Of a DNA stretch of 64,000 nucleotides, positions 41,130 to 52,075 are shown piece after piece. This stretch comes from Melastoma dodecandrum (Eukaryota > Streptophyta > Magnoliopsida > Myrtales > Melastomataceae), in NCBI GenBank assembly GCA_029817715.1, contig JARUPY010000606.1, positions 6,324,001 through 6,388,000 on the forward strand, written 5' to 3'. Every line of letters starts with the position of its first letter. Positions within the stretch are counted from its first letter, which is position 1. The position numbers were made by a program, and so were the translations under genes. The notes below the pieces were generated by a model. The model saw only the letters and a program-made list of their open reading frames with translations, searched no databases and was not told where the DNA came from.

Positions 41130-43683
41130 GTCACCACCATCTCCCTCGCGTCGCAGTCGCTATCAGGGTCCCTCCCGTCCGACCTCACCTCCCTTACCTC
41201 CCTGCGATTGCTTTACCTCCAGAGGAACGCCCTGTCAGGCCCCATACCTAAGCTCTCTTCCCTCGTTTCACTCCAGGAGGTTAACCTCGACAACAATAAT
41301 TTCACTTCGGTGCCCGCGTCCGTCTTCAAGGGACTCGCCGGCCTCCGAAACCTAAGTATTTCCAACAACCCGAACCTCCTCCCCTGGACCATCCCCGCTG
41401 ACCTCGCCGACAGCCCTGCCCTTGTCAGCCTGCAAGCGACCGGCTCCAACGTCTTCGGGATGATCCCTGAATTCCTTGGATCGTTGTCTAGCTTTCAGAG
41501 TCTTCGACTTTCTTATAATAATGTCTCCGGCCCCATTCCGTCTTCCTTCAATGGCTCCGGTATCCAGAACCTGTGGCTCAATAACCAGCTGATAGGGATG
41601 GACGGCCGCATCGATGTCCTGTCCTGGCCAGCATGACTTAGTTGCAAAAGGTCTGGTTGGATATGAACAAGTTCTCTGGCCCGATCCCCGACCTCTCCAG
41701 TTGCCATAGCCTTTTTGATATCCAGCTAAGGGATAACGACCTAACCGGTATTGTCCCGAGTACCCTGACCTCTCTTCCTTCGCTGGTCAGCGTGAACCTT
41801 GATAGCAACAAGCTACAGGGGCCCATGCCTGACAATCCTCGGAATATCAAGCTCATTTTAGGAGACTCGAATAGCTTCTGTAGGGATGTGCCAGGCCCCT
41901 GCGATAGCCAAGTCACGACGCTGCTGGAGATCATGGCGGCCCTGGGTTACCCGTTTACCCTGGCAGAGTCGTGGACTGGCAATGATGCCTGTGCAGGCTG
42001 GACTTATGTTACTTGTCAGGGGAAGGATGTTATTGTCATAACCTTATCAAAGCAAGGGTTATCGGGCACCATATCCCCTGCATTCGCCAAACTGACGCCC
42101 CTGAAGAGCATATACTTGAACGACAACGATCTGACTGGATCCATTCCCAGTAGCTTGACCACACTGCCGCAGCTTCAGACCCTCGATGTGTCCAACAACA
42201 ATCTCAGCGGTTCGGTCCCCACGTTCCCTCCATCTGTATCATTGATTACATCAGGCAACCCATTAATTGGTAAAATATTGGGTGATGGAAGCTCTGGTTC
42301 AGGTGGATCTGCTTCTGGCGGTTTGGTCGCAGGGGTGGTTGTCGCTGTTCTGGTGCTTCTCGGTGGTATCCTGTTCGTCTTGTATAAATATTACTTTTCT
42401 AAGCGAAAGAACATGAAACGCGGGTGGACGAGAATTAATGAACACGGGAAGCAAGGGCGGGTGAATGACAGAGCCGTTGCAAGTAGTATGAATCAGTATG
42501 GCGAAATCCCTGATGAAATGCTAAGCGAAGGAAGTGGCCAGGGAGATTACGGTGGGAATATCATCATTCCCGTCCAAGTCCTCAAAGAGGTTACCGACAA
42601 TTTCAATGAAGAATATGAAGTGGGTAGGGGCGGCTTCGGCATGGTCTATAAAGGGATCATGGAAGATGGAACTCGGATTGCCGTCAAGTGGATGGAGTGT
42701 TCGCTCATGGGTAACAAAGGAATGACCGAGTTCCAGGCCGAGATCAACGTCCTCACTAGAGTCAGACACAGGCATTTGGTCGCTCTGTTAGGGTATTGCA
42801 TTAATGGCAACGAGAGGATGTTGGTGTATGAGTATATGCCGCAGGGGTCTCTGACGCAGCGGCTTTTCGAGTGGGAGGACTTGGGGTATCAACCTCTTTC
42901 GTGGAAGCAAAGGATCACAATTGCCTTGGATGTTGCCCGAGGAGTCGAATACCTGCACAGCTTGGCTCAGCAGAGTTTCATCCACAGGGACCTCAAGCCG
43001 TCAAACATTCTCCTTGGAGATGATCTTAGGGCGAAGGTCGCCGACTTTGGGTTGGTGAAGCTCGCTCCAGAAGGGAAGAACTCTTTGGAGACGCGTTTGG
43101 CGGGAACTTTCGGATATCTCGCTCCAGAATATGCTAGTAAGCAGGACGTTTGCCACCATTAGCAGTAAACGCGATGACTTGTCCTGAACAATGATTTCTT
43201 TATCCTTTCATATGTTTCAGCTACCGGAAGGGTAACGACGAAGGTGGACGTGTACGCCTTCGGGGTCGTGTTGATGGAGCTACTCACCGGGAGGAAAACA
43301 CTAGATGACTCATTACCAGACGAAATGACCCACTTGGTGGCGTGGTTCCGCAGGGTCAAAAAGGAGGACATTCCCAAGGCTCTAGACCCGACTCTTTCTC
43401 TCACCTCGACGATGAATCAATGGAGGGCGTATACAAGGTAGCCGAGCTAGCTGGCCATTGCACCGCTCGCGAGCCGAACCAGCGACCCGATATGGGGCAC
43501 GCCGTGAATTTCATGGCCCCGCTGGTGGAGGAATCGAAGCCCGTGGCCCGAGCCGACGAGGACAGCTACGGAATAAACGTGAACATGAGCCTTCCGCAGG
43601 CTCTCGAAAGGTGGCAAACGGACGAAGGAATCACTGGGATATTCGATAGCGTGTCCTACTCCCACCCTGAGAGGTCCCGGTAG

Positions 43684-44837
43684 ACTGGTCGCCGCCAAAA
43701 ACAACCGGGGCCATCCAAAGGTATCGAAATGGGAGGAAGCAATAGCCAGGAAACTAGCATAAAATGATCTACTTGTTTAAATATTGTTAAGATTTGATAT
43801 GAAGTTGAGATATTTTGAGTTGCAGGCATATATTTTCTAATATTGTGATATATTAGATTATATATGGGTAATATTCTAGTATGGCTAAGATCTCCTGTTA
43901 GTGAGATCTATAAACAGGGGATTTGTCTAGTTTATTAGGCATGGTGGTGTGATACGATGAGTGTGTGGCATTCGAGGGAGAAAATCATCGAGTTGGGGGT
44001 TAGGATTTTCTTGTATCTCGGATGGGTGAACGACACACTTGGTGCTGGACCTCTTCGTGGACGTAGGCCGGTTTTGGCTCAACCACGTAAATCTTAATTA
44101 TGCTAGTTTTTGTCCAAATTTCACCATCGAGACTCGATACGACATCTGAATTTTCCCATCAATGGCTCACCATGTTCATTTGTTTTGCCAAAATGAATCA
44201 TACGAGTTACTGTCATCATCCCATTATTTTTTTTTCTTGGGGTTGGATTTGGCTGGGCGGGATTGATAGTTGTTGTTGGAGACTTAACCGGAGAAGAATA
44301 AGGAAAAACAAATAAATAAAGAAAAATATTTGGACAAGTATTGATGGATTTTTTTCCTTTTTGTGAACGACAAAATATAAAATTTTTACATGCCCTTGAA
44401 TTGCTACAATTAGTGGCATTTCATTTGACCCTGTTTTATATTTTTTAAAAAATAATTTTAAATTATATCTATTTAGAAAATTCCCTATTTTTTTAACTAA
44501 TATAATTATCTTCATTGTTTTGGAGGGCCTTAACGGTTGGGCCTAAATGAGAGGCCCGAATAGAACATATTACAACTAATGGGCCTATTGGGCTGGACCA
44601 TAAGCCCAATGAGCCTACCCCGGCCTGCTCTTCCCCGACGATTGCTCCGGGAATGGGCCATGTTGGACTCCCATGCCGCCTGCGACCATCGGGTTTCTGC
44701 GTACCTTCCTTCCTCGAGACAGCCCGCTGCCTCAGAGGTTCCACCCTTCTCTCTCCATCCGCTTCCTCCTTTTTTCGATTGTCCATTTTGATCGACGTAG
44801 GGAATGATGTGTGGGTTTTTGGTTCTGTAGGCGAGAG
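43684..44837. other. Intergenic region with GGCCCA/TGGGC motifs near its right end
   Basis: An AT-rich spacer without a gene. At 44523-44660 there is a cluster of GGGCC, AGGCCC, TTGGGC and AGCCCAAT motifs typical of plant housekeeping promoters, just upstream of the ATG of the quinolinate phosphoribosyltransferase remnant, so this is probably its old promoter. Confidence 0.4.
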
Positions 44838-46665
44838 ATGGCGTCAGCTTCGGTGCCGGAATCGATGGCGGTAAGGCCTCCGTTGCACGGTTTAAGGGGC
44901 ATTATATCGCAGAAGATGCCTAGGTTAAGGTCTTTCCTGTTGGGAGTTTTACGGCACGAGCCGAGGAGCTCTCTGTTCTGGTCAGCGAATTTTGTTTTGT
45001 ACGTCGATGGAGACTATCCCTAGCGAGGAGGTATGATATGGGTTACTTGGAAGAAACCTTCTCAAAAGTCGACTAAAAAGAAGTAAGTGCCCGAGGCTCA
45101 TATATACCCCACGCCGGTCGCCCATATAACCGGTGTGGGACACTTTTCCCACGCATCATACCACACGCTCCGCAGCCCGGCGCCCACGCGGGCCAAGCCA
45201 GAGGCTCAGTTTGCGTAGCTTGCCCGCGCCGCTCGCTTGCACTACGCGGGTGGGCTCTAATACCCTTGATACGGGTTACTTGAAAGAACCCTTCCCAAAA
45301 GTCGATCAAAGGAAGGAAGTGCCCAAGGCCTATATATACCCCACACCGGTCGCCCATACAACCGGTGTGGGACACTTTTCCCACGCATCAAGCTAGTGGA
45401 AGCTTATTTCTTGGCGAAGGAGGATGGTGTTGTTGCTGGACTGTCTCTTGCCGAGATGATTCTTGATGAAGTCGGTCCAGCTCTTAAGGTGGTGGCTCAC
45501 TCTTTGCTTTTGCTTTTCTCGAGTTAGGTGTGCTCTCCGGCTTGATATTAATGTCATGTTGAAATTTTTAGGTCGAATGGTATGTCAGAAATCGCGACCC
45601 AGTTCATAAAGAATTAAGTTTGTGAAAGTTTATGGTATCTTGAAGTCGCAGCTGCCAATCTGCTTTTTCTGTTTTCAAAACATAAATACTTTGGTGACGT
45701 GTATTTTATTCGGTGTTTACCCCGGCTAGTTATGCAGGCTTGTGTATGGTGCGGTCGTAGCAGAAAGAGTTGTGCTTAACTTTATGCAGCGGATGAGTGG
45801 CATAGCTACAACAACCAAGTTACTGAGAGTCCATCCACTGGGTATTATTGGCATGTTAGAAATTGCTTGGCTACAAAGAAACTGATTAGTTGCATTTATT
45901 TTTACTGTAATTCTGGTGATCTGTATATGGAATACTTCTGTTTTGGTAAAAGGGGAAATAACACTGTGATGATTGTTAGTGGTCTAGGCAATGGCAGATA
46001 CCGCAAGGGCAAGACCTGCTTGCATTTTGGAGACAAGAAAAACAGTGCAGTGCATACGTCTGGTGGATAAGTGGGCAGTATGTGCTATTTCCTGCGGGTC
46101 AATTTGTCCATAATGACCGACATGTATTGGTCCTCTGGTTGACTTGTTCAGTTGGGCTTCTCTGTGGGTACTGATCGGTGGAAGGAAGAACCATAGGATG
46201 GGGTTGTTTGACATGGTACTGATGAAAAATAACTGCATATCAACAGCTGGTGGGGTTACAAATGCCCTCAAGTTTGTTGACACACATATTAGGGCGAAGA
46301 AAGAAACTCACCATGGAAGTGGAGGTAGTCTATGTGATGTTGCCTATATTTCTCTTGAATTGCGCAGCTCATTAACAAAAGGTTCGTGGTTCTAGTGTGT
46401 CCCTTGAAACCGAGGTTAAATCGAAATTTCTTGAAAAACTAAGAAGAACCTTATCCTACTTGTCTAGTTGGGCATCAGAAGTTCGTTTCACTCGCCAATT
46501 GTGAACCAACGTCTGTCTGATTTTCCATTAGGTTGAGTTGCAGACACTCGAGGAAGTTAATGAGGCGCTGAAGTATACTTCTGAAGCAGACACTTTGGTT
46601 ACCAGAATAATGCTAGACAACATGGCAACGCTGAACAATATCCTTTGTGGTAATGGTAATTGCCT
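44838..46665 (+). pseudogene. Quinolinate phosphoribosyltransferase (NAD biosynthesis) pseudogene
   Basis: Fragments of the enzyme that converts quinolinate and PRPP to nicotinate mononucleotide appear in order but in changing frames: MASASVPESMAVRPPLHGL at the start, LVEAYFLAKEDGVVAGLSLA (about 45393), VEWYVRNRDPVHKELSL (about 45572), VVAERVVLNFMQRMSGIA (about 45750), RLVDKWAV (about 46055), GGRKNHRMGLFDMVLMKNN (about 46170) and VTRIMLDNM (about 46595). Exon-like spacing is kept. The early EDAGD region is frameshifted, a TRIM element interrupts the next exon at 45034-45390, ILETRK is followed by a corrupted TAPGL, and the last quarter of the protein is missing. The copy is dead; a functional one presumably exists elsewhere. 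Confidence 0.85.
45034..45390 (-). mobile_element. TRIM (terminal-repeat retrotransposon in miniature)
   Basis: Two direct repeats of 125 and 124 bp (45034-45158, 45267-45390) both begin TGATA and end GCATCA and flank a 108-bp GC-rich interior. On the minus strand the interior starts GGTATTAGAGCC, close to an initiator-tRNA-Met PBS (TGGTATCAGAGC), so the element is oriented leftward. Flanks are AGGTA and AGCTA, a 5-bp target duplication with one change. Removing the element restores the QPT reading SEELVEAYF. It has no coding capacity. Confidence 0.8.
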
Positions 46666-46698
46666 TTGCTGAATTTGGTGTTAATAGTTGTTATGAGC

Positions 46699-48218
46699 CT
46701 ACTTTTGTGCCTGGACCACCAGCTTCAGGACTTGGTCCAGGGCTAATACGCTCGACCCATCCTTCTCCCCCTCCTTGCTGGCCTCAACCGATGCCCTTAT
46801 CTGCTCCCCCACCTCTTTTGCCCTGCATCTCATCGCCTGGCCCTTCCCTTCTTGGTCCATCACTTCTTCCACCACCCTCCTCAGCTTCTCCGCATCTACC
46901 TCGCCGCTCCCTACCCCACGTGCCACCTCCATACACACTCCCATCTCCTCCACCAACATCTTCGTGTTGTATGCCTGCTCTGCCGCCATTGGCCACCCTA
47001 TTATCGGCACTCCCTGGCTTAGGCTCTCCATTGTCGAGTTCCATCCGCAGTGGCTTAGGAATGCTCCTGTAGATTCGTGCGAGAGTATCTCAAGCTGTGG
47101 CCCCCAGTTCCTCACCAGCAGCCCCCGCCTGCTCACGGTGTTTCTCTCTTCAACCCCTTCCGGCAGCCATTCAGACTGGAATTCGTGCCCTGCATTGAAC
47201 CCAACAGGTGGCCTTATCACCCAAAGGAATGGCTTGCCGCTAGCCTCAAGGCCCCTCGCCAGCTCCATCATCTCCTGTTGGGTGATCGTGTTCTGAGAGC
47301 CTAACGAGATGTACAGGACAGAGTCTTTGTGGTGTGAGCTCAGCCACTCCAGGCATCTCTCTGTTGGTAGACCTGGCTGTTTCCCAGCATGCTTACCACC
47401 AGCCCATCCCGATCCCAGCTGTAACCTAAGCAATGCAGAGGGAAGGAGAGGACCAATGGCCCAAACGGGAAGTTGAAGGTACTTCCTCAAGAGGTCGAAG
47501 CCGAGGGGCTCTATTTCCTCGGCCGAGTTGCACAACCAGCCTTGAGACCCCATCGACAACTTTATCTGCACTTGGAAGTACTTGGTCCAGGGGCCTCACC
47601 ATCTGCTGCCCTCATGAACCAATGAAGCTGTGAGCGATGGAACCAGTAGGATCTGGGAAACCTGGCACATAGAACTCGTCCTCGTCGGTCTGCCGATGAG
47701 GGAGGTGGAGCCACAGGGAGACGTAAGCCAAAGTACCATAAGAGCCGCCCATACTAAAAACCAGGCCAGAACTTCTTGGCGACTTCCGCACTCCATCCCA
47801 GGAACACATCGGCAATGTTACATATCCGATCAGGGGGAGTTCCTCGGGAGACGACCTCAGAGAGGAAGCTCTCGACGTGGGGATGGAGAGAGGCGGACGA
47901 GTGGACGATGCGGACGATGGAGTCAAAGGGGAGGTTCTTAGTGTTCTCGGCAGCATGGGGAAGGCCATGGTCGGAAGGGGAGAATGGGAGGTCGAGGAGG
48001 TTGACGAGGGAGTCGATGGCGGGGTCCATGGTGGATCGTAGGTAGAGGATGTTGAGAGGAGTGGTGGCAACAGTGATGCCGAGGTCAAGGCCGAGGGAAG
48101 AAGACCGGGAAGCGAGGCTACGAGCGAGGGCGAGGAAGGGGATGAGATGGCAGTGAGCCATGAAGGGAAGGAGAAGGATGTGGCCATCATTGGAGTTCAT
48201 CTTCTCCTGCTTCTCCAT
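46699..48218 (-). pseudogene. UGT92A-like UDP-glycosyltransferase pseudogene
   Basis: The N-terminal half (48218 to about 47768) reads LLLPFMAHCHLIPFLALARS with the family His, in one frame. The frame shifts near 47768 (extra base after AKKF, resuming SMGGSYGTLAYVSLWLHLPH), again near 47650 (after YVPGFPD) and again near 47590 (before WTKYFQVQIKLSMGSQGWL). The C-terminal 290 codons are open and include an intact PSPG box (WGPQLEILSHESTGAFLSHC, then GWNSTMESLSQGVP and WPMAAEQ). The family is cytosolic small-molecule glucosyltransferases. With at least three frame breaks in about 180 bases the copy is almost surely non-functional. It lies directly against the truncated 3' end of the QPT pseudogene. 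Confidence 0.87.
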
Positions 48219-48839
48219 CTCCTTTTGTCGTTGTTGTCTTGTTGCCTTTGTAGACAGACCTCTCTGGTTGTTCCTTAAAAAAGAAGCAGGAAAGCTTGGG
48301 ACTGATGGACTCGAGGGAATCGTTTCTTAGTTATTCACCTTGTCCCATTCCAAGAAACATCAATTATTTCGTGGGGAGGTTGCTGGGTGCTCTTACAAAG
48401 TGGTTTGATTACCAGAGTTGGGTTGTTGCCTAATGAGAGAATAGGGGGTGTACCTTTGGAGTTTGGGTTCCAAAATACCAAGCCAGGGGTTTCACTAACG
48501 GGATTTAACTGTCTGTCGAGGGAATGCTTCGCTTAAATTTATACGTCATATCGGACTCTTTTCTATTTTCTACGATGGGATTTGGGTTTGCCCAGCGAGT
48601 TACTCCCAACTTTTGAGTGAAACATGTATACTGAGTTTTATAGTTAGGCCGATTCGATATTAATAACATGATATCAAATCCCGGTTAAGCACGATAAAAC
48701 CATTCGGTTTCTCTATGTTTCTTTCGAACTTCGAAAAAACAACATTCTTGGTACGATTATTCCATTACAATCCCAAAGTTATTACAACACCACGGAAGCA
48801 ACGATGTACAATTCACCAAGGGCGACGTGGTTGGCCACA
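48219..48839. other. Intergenic spacer
   Basis: Between the UGT92-like pseudogene and the RALF stop codon. I see no gene or clear repeat. Confidence 0.35.
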
Positions 48840-49181
48840 TCAGCTCCTGCAACGAGTAATAACGCTGCACGACCGTTGGTAGGGGTTTGTTGCACCAGGG
48901 CTGCAGTTGTAGTAGGACTTCCCTCTGAGGGAGCAGGGTGTGGTCCCCGGCATTAGTGCACGGTAGCTGATGTGCTTCGTGGGGGATGTAGCGAGGATCC
49001 GCCTGTTGGGTTCAGACTCCATCCCGAACTCGACCCACCCGGGGGAGCAATCCGCGATGGGGCCACGGCAGTGGGAGCCCTCACCGGGAGGGATCAGCTG
49101 GTGACCGGAGTTCACTTGGACCAACATCGTCATCAGTGCTAGTAACAGCAGGCGAGGAGGATGCAGGAAAGGAAGCCCCAT
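48840..49181 (-). CDS. RALF-like secreted peptide precursor
   Basis: 113 residues. Rapid alkalinization factors are secreted peptides that bind CrRLK1L receptor kinases and control wall growth. Seen here: an N-terminal hydrophobic signal peptide (FLHPPRLLLLALMTMLVQVNS), a propeptide, the RRIL processing site for a subtilase, the start motif HISYRAL (YISY in most RALFs, here His first), and a mature region with four cysteines (PCSLRGKSYYNCSPG; RSCSVITRCRS). The start is taken at 49181, not at the upstream ATG 49334, because a TATA box (TATATAAAT, minus, 49237-49245) lies between the two. The ORF is intact and intronless, as is usual for the family. Confidence 0.92.
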   Translation of the reverse strand: MGLPFLHPPRLLLLALMTMLVQVNSGHQLIPPGEGSHCRGPIADCSPGWVEFGMESEPNRRILATSPTKHISYRALMPGTTPCSLRGKSYYNCSPGATNPYQRSCSVITRCRS

Positions 49182-49236
49182 CTGATGATGGTGTGTGTGT
49201 ATATATCCTAAATGGAAAGGACACGACCATATCGAT

Positions 49237-49245
49237 TTATATACA
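49237..49245 (-). promoter_or_regulatory. TATA box of the RALF gene
   Basis: TATATAAAT on the minus strand, about 55 bases before the chosen ATG. It decides the start codon. Confidence 0.6.
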
Positions 49246-49334
49246 AAGGCCGACAGAGAGAGATTAGGTGGGTCGAATCCCAATATCAAGATGAGTCTTA
49301 ATGACCCGGTTGAAGAGAGCAAAAGCCCCCTCAC

Positions 49335-50600
49335 TCACTCGCGCTTGGGTTATTAGATAACATTGTCACTTCTAATTCAAACCGGCCGAGGATTGAAGGA
49401 GATGAAATTTTGTGGACTCCCCACTATTATTCCATCCGACGCTGCTTTCAATACCTACCCAGAAAATGATGGGAAAACTAAAATTAAAAAAATGTCATAA
49501 AAGCATTTCACCCCTTTTCTTTTACTAAATCGAACCAATCTTTGGAACTTCGTACTAGTAATATCATAACGGTCTAAATATCAAGTCCGGTATACAAGTC
49601 AAACGAGATTCATTCTAAAATTAATTACAGTAGATGAAGTATCCTGCTAGACTTTATATATTATAATAGATTCATTTTCTTTTTGACACGAGATTTTGAG
49701 TTTGTAACCTTTTCAACTTGTTAAGAGATGTTCTTCTCTTGACTTTGATGGGATTGGTAAGGAAATTATTTCGTTAATACTAAATTGAAAGTTATTTATC
49801 TTATTCTACGAAATATTTCTTCACGTAACGATAGCTCGTGACTCGGCCTTGTATAACGTAAGGCCGAAGCTTCCTGCTCGAAGTAGATCCCATCGTCGGT
49901 AGTATCATAATATTTGGGCCGATTCAAATGGGCCGTAACTAACCGGAGAAGGCCAGCCATCTTAAGGGATGGTTCGGACTGGTGCAAATGATTTGGTCAT
50001 CATTGACTCACTCAGGTAAAAGTGGGAGCGTGTAAAGCACGTGATTTGGTGCGCCCTCTCCCCAAAGAGAGAGCACGTGGGTTGGGGTTGGGGTCCCTTT
50101 GACGAAATGAACGAATGAATGAAATTTGACTCATCATGACACGAATCCTTACCCACCGTAACATACGCATAACCCATCACTTATATATTATATAATACTT
50201 GTAACAAGGCAACGATGCATAGTCTTATATGAAAATAGATTAATTTAAAAAAATTTATAAAATATAGTTTGAATTTCGTAAAATATGATTTTATCATCGA
50301 AAAACACGTCCTTCAAAATACAGAAGAGAACGGATTTTGAAAAGCCGCAGCCTTTTATGTAAATAGACATGTGCGAATTTTGAAAACGTATCCGTATGCG
50401 GCATCTCATATGCGCATGAACCACTTGTTCATTTACTTAAAGAAGCGGTTTTTTTCGTATAAAACTCCAACTATGTAAACGAATGTTCTAATTTAATGAA
50501 AATATTTTGTAAATTATAATAAATAATAAATATAAATTTCGCCATCCAACAACCAACCCTCTCCTTTTGATTACTCCTCGCTAACCATGATTAGTTTAAT
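49335..50600. other. AT-rich intergenic region
   Basis: No convincing gene, repeat or RNA. The short ORFs here have no motif. Confidence 0.35.
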
Positions 50601-52075
50601 TTAATCAAGTTTTTTTTTTTTTGTCCCATGAATTTTTGCGGGAATCAGAAATTCTTTTCCCTTCCCCCTTTCCCTCTCCCTAATCCCTCGAAAATTAAAA
50701 TCAGCTTTAACTCCAAGCCCTGCTGCCCCCCCAAACCCAAGCCTAAGCGGTTGGTTTGTAATTTGTGGGTTTGAGGAAGAAAGATCGTGGAATGTAAGAA
50801 TCATCCTTAAAGGAGGGATCTTTTCTTTTCTTTGGTTGCTTCTTTGTCTCATCCCCCTCCCTAATTCACAGCCCCCGCCAGAATCTAAGCTTCCCATTTG
50901 CCTGTTTGTCACTGGGGTAATGGTGATCCTTCCTTGGATCGAGGATGTCCTCTTGATTAGCTGAAACACGAACCGGGATAGCTGTGCTGCTGGTTCGGCC
51001 TGGGATGAGGGAAAAGTTTTCAATTTCGACGGGGAATTAAGTGTTTTAATTTCCGGGTTCCGTGTTAGTTCAGTGGGAGTTGTTAAAAAAAAAAGTGACG
51101 GTTTTTTATTTTCGGGAGTGTTTCCCATGTTGGGTTTTATTGTTCTTCATTAAAACAAGAAATTGTCCTTTTTTGTGATCGGATGATTGTATGATTTTTG
51201 TTGTTTTTTGTGCTTTTTAGGGTTTGTGGATCGCATTGGCTATTCGTCCGGGATGGTCCTGGTTTGAACTCTGAATCACGGACTGGCATGTTAGGGTTTA
51301 GACAATGCTGCCGAGATTGATTCCCAGAAGGAGGGTTCCTCAAGAAGTTGGGTCCGGCTTCTCTGTCGGGGCTTGGTTGGGGACATTTGGTATCTAGCCC
51401 TTGTGCGGATTAAGACAGGCTTTCGGAAGCTGAATGTGGCACTCCGTGTTCAATGGGATTTCTCAGATGATCGAAATTACTCAGTGGAAAGGGTTTTTAA
51501 AGGTCGAATGCGGTATCCTGGGTACCATGAGAATAGTTAACCTGTCGGATGTTGATCGGCAATGGGAATAAATAGTTGAAGTGGATTGCCTTTCTATTTA
51601 CGGGAATTAGGGTTTTTTAAGTTATTGCTGCTTTGGGCGGACTGTTCTAAGTAGGGACTTCCTTCTTAGTTGCTGACTTGTCCTCAAAAAGATACGGAGG
51701 AAGTTCTGATTGTGCAGAGAATCTGTCTTGGCTCTGACAAGTTTAGAGCGATTGAAATAAGAGGGTCATTTGGAGAGGCTACTTGTCTTATTTCTGACCT
51801 CTTTGTTGGAGTTAACTGAATTCTGCATCGTAATTCCATTTGGTTTGTGGTGGAACACCACTGCCTTTGATTCTTGAACTCAACTAGCTACTGCTGCTTG
51901 AGTGGCTGGCCGTTGATATGGAAGGGTGTTCGACTAAAAGTGTGAAGCTGATCTAGGAAGTGTTGCAGGAACACCGTCGGTTTCATTTTCACCGAGGGAT
52001 GGCGTTTCTAGGGACTCTCCCTTGAGTTACTTCATTTACATAGCTATCCGGCACTTTTGCCTTTGGGAAGCTGCC
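50601..52075 (+). other. Probable promoter, 5' leader and leader intron of the Lys/Glu-rich protein gene
   Basis: Pyrimidine-rich sequence at 50650-50880 and a T-rich acceptor-like site near 51210 (gctttttagg) precede the coding start at 52076. I infer one or more non-coding leader exons, but cannot place their edges. Confidence 0.4.

Larger units (their letters stand above)
28109..43683 (+). pseudogene. TMK-type leucine-rich-repeat receptor kinase pseudogene, split by TE2
   Basis: The gene starts at 28109 with a signal peptide (SPFLPILLVTSCYTAIVTAN) and an LRR cap (WKGITCDSS), is cut by TE2 (28297-41129), and resumes at 41135. It then has two LRR blocks, a non-LRR island typical of TMKs (CAGWTYVTCQGKDVIVITLS), a membrane helix (LVAGVVVAVLVLLGG) and a kinase domain (VGRGGFGMVYKG, IAVKWME, FIHRDLKPSNIL, VADFGLV). 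One intron (43137-43220) at the family position joins APEYA to TGRVTTK. Besides TE2 there are a 5-base insertion near 41624, an in-frame TAG at 41638-41640 where a Gln codon is expected, and a 1-base loss near 43404. The intact relatives are auxin/apoplast signalling receptors; this copy cannot make a full receptor. Confidence 0.92.

Noticed and set aside
45073..45396. ORFs on both strands across the TRIM
   Set aside because: They run through both terminal repeats and are explained by the element's duplicated sequence.
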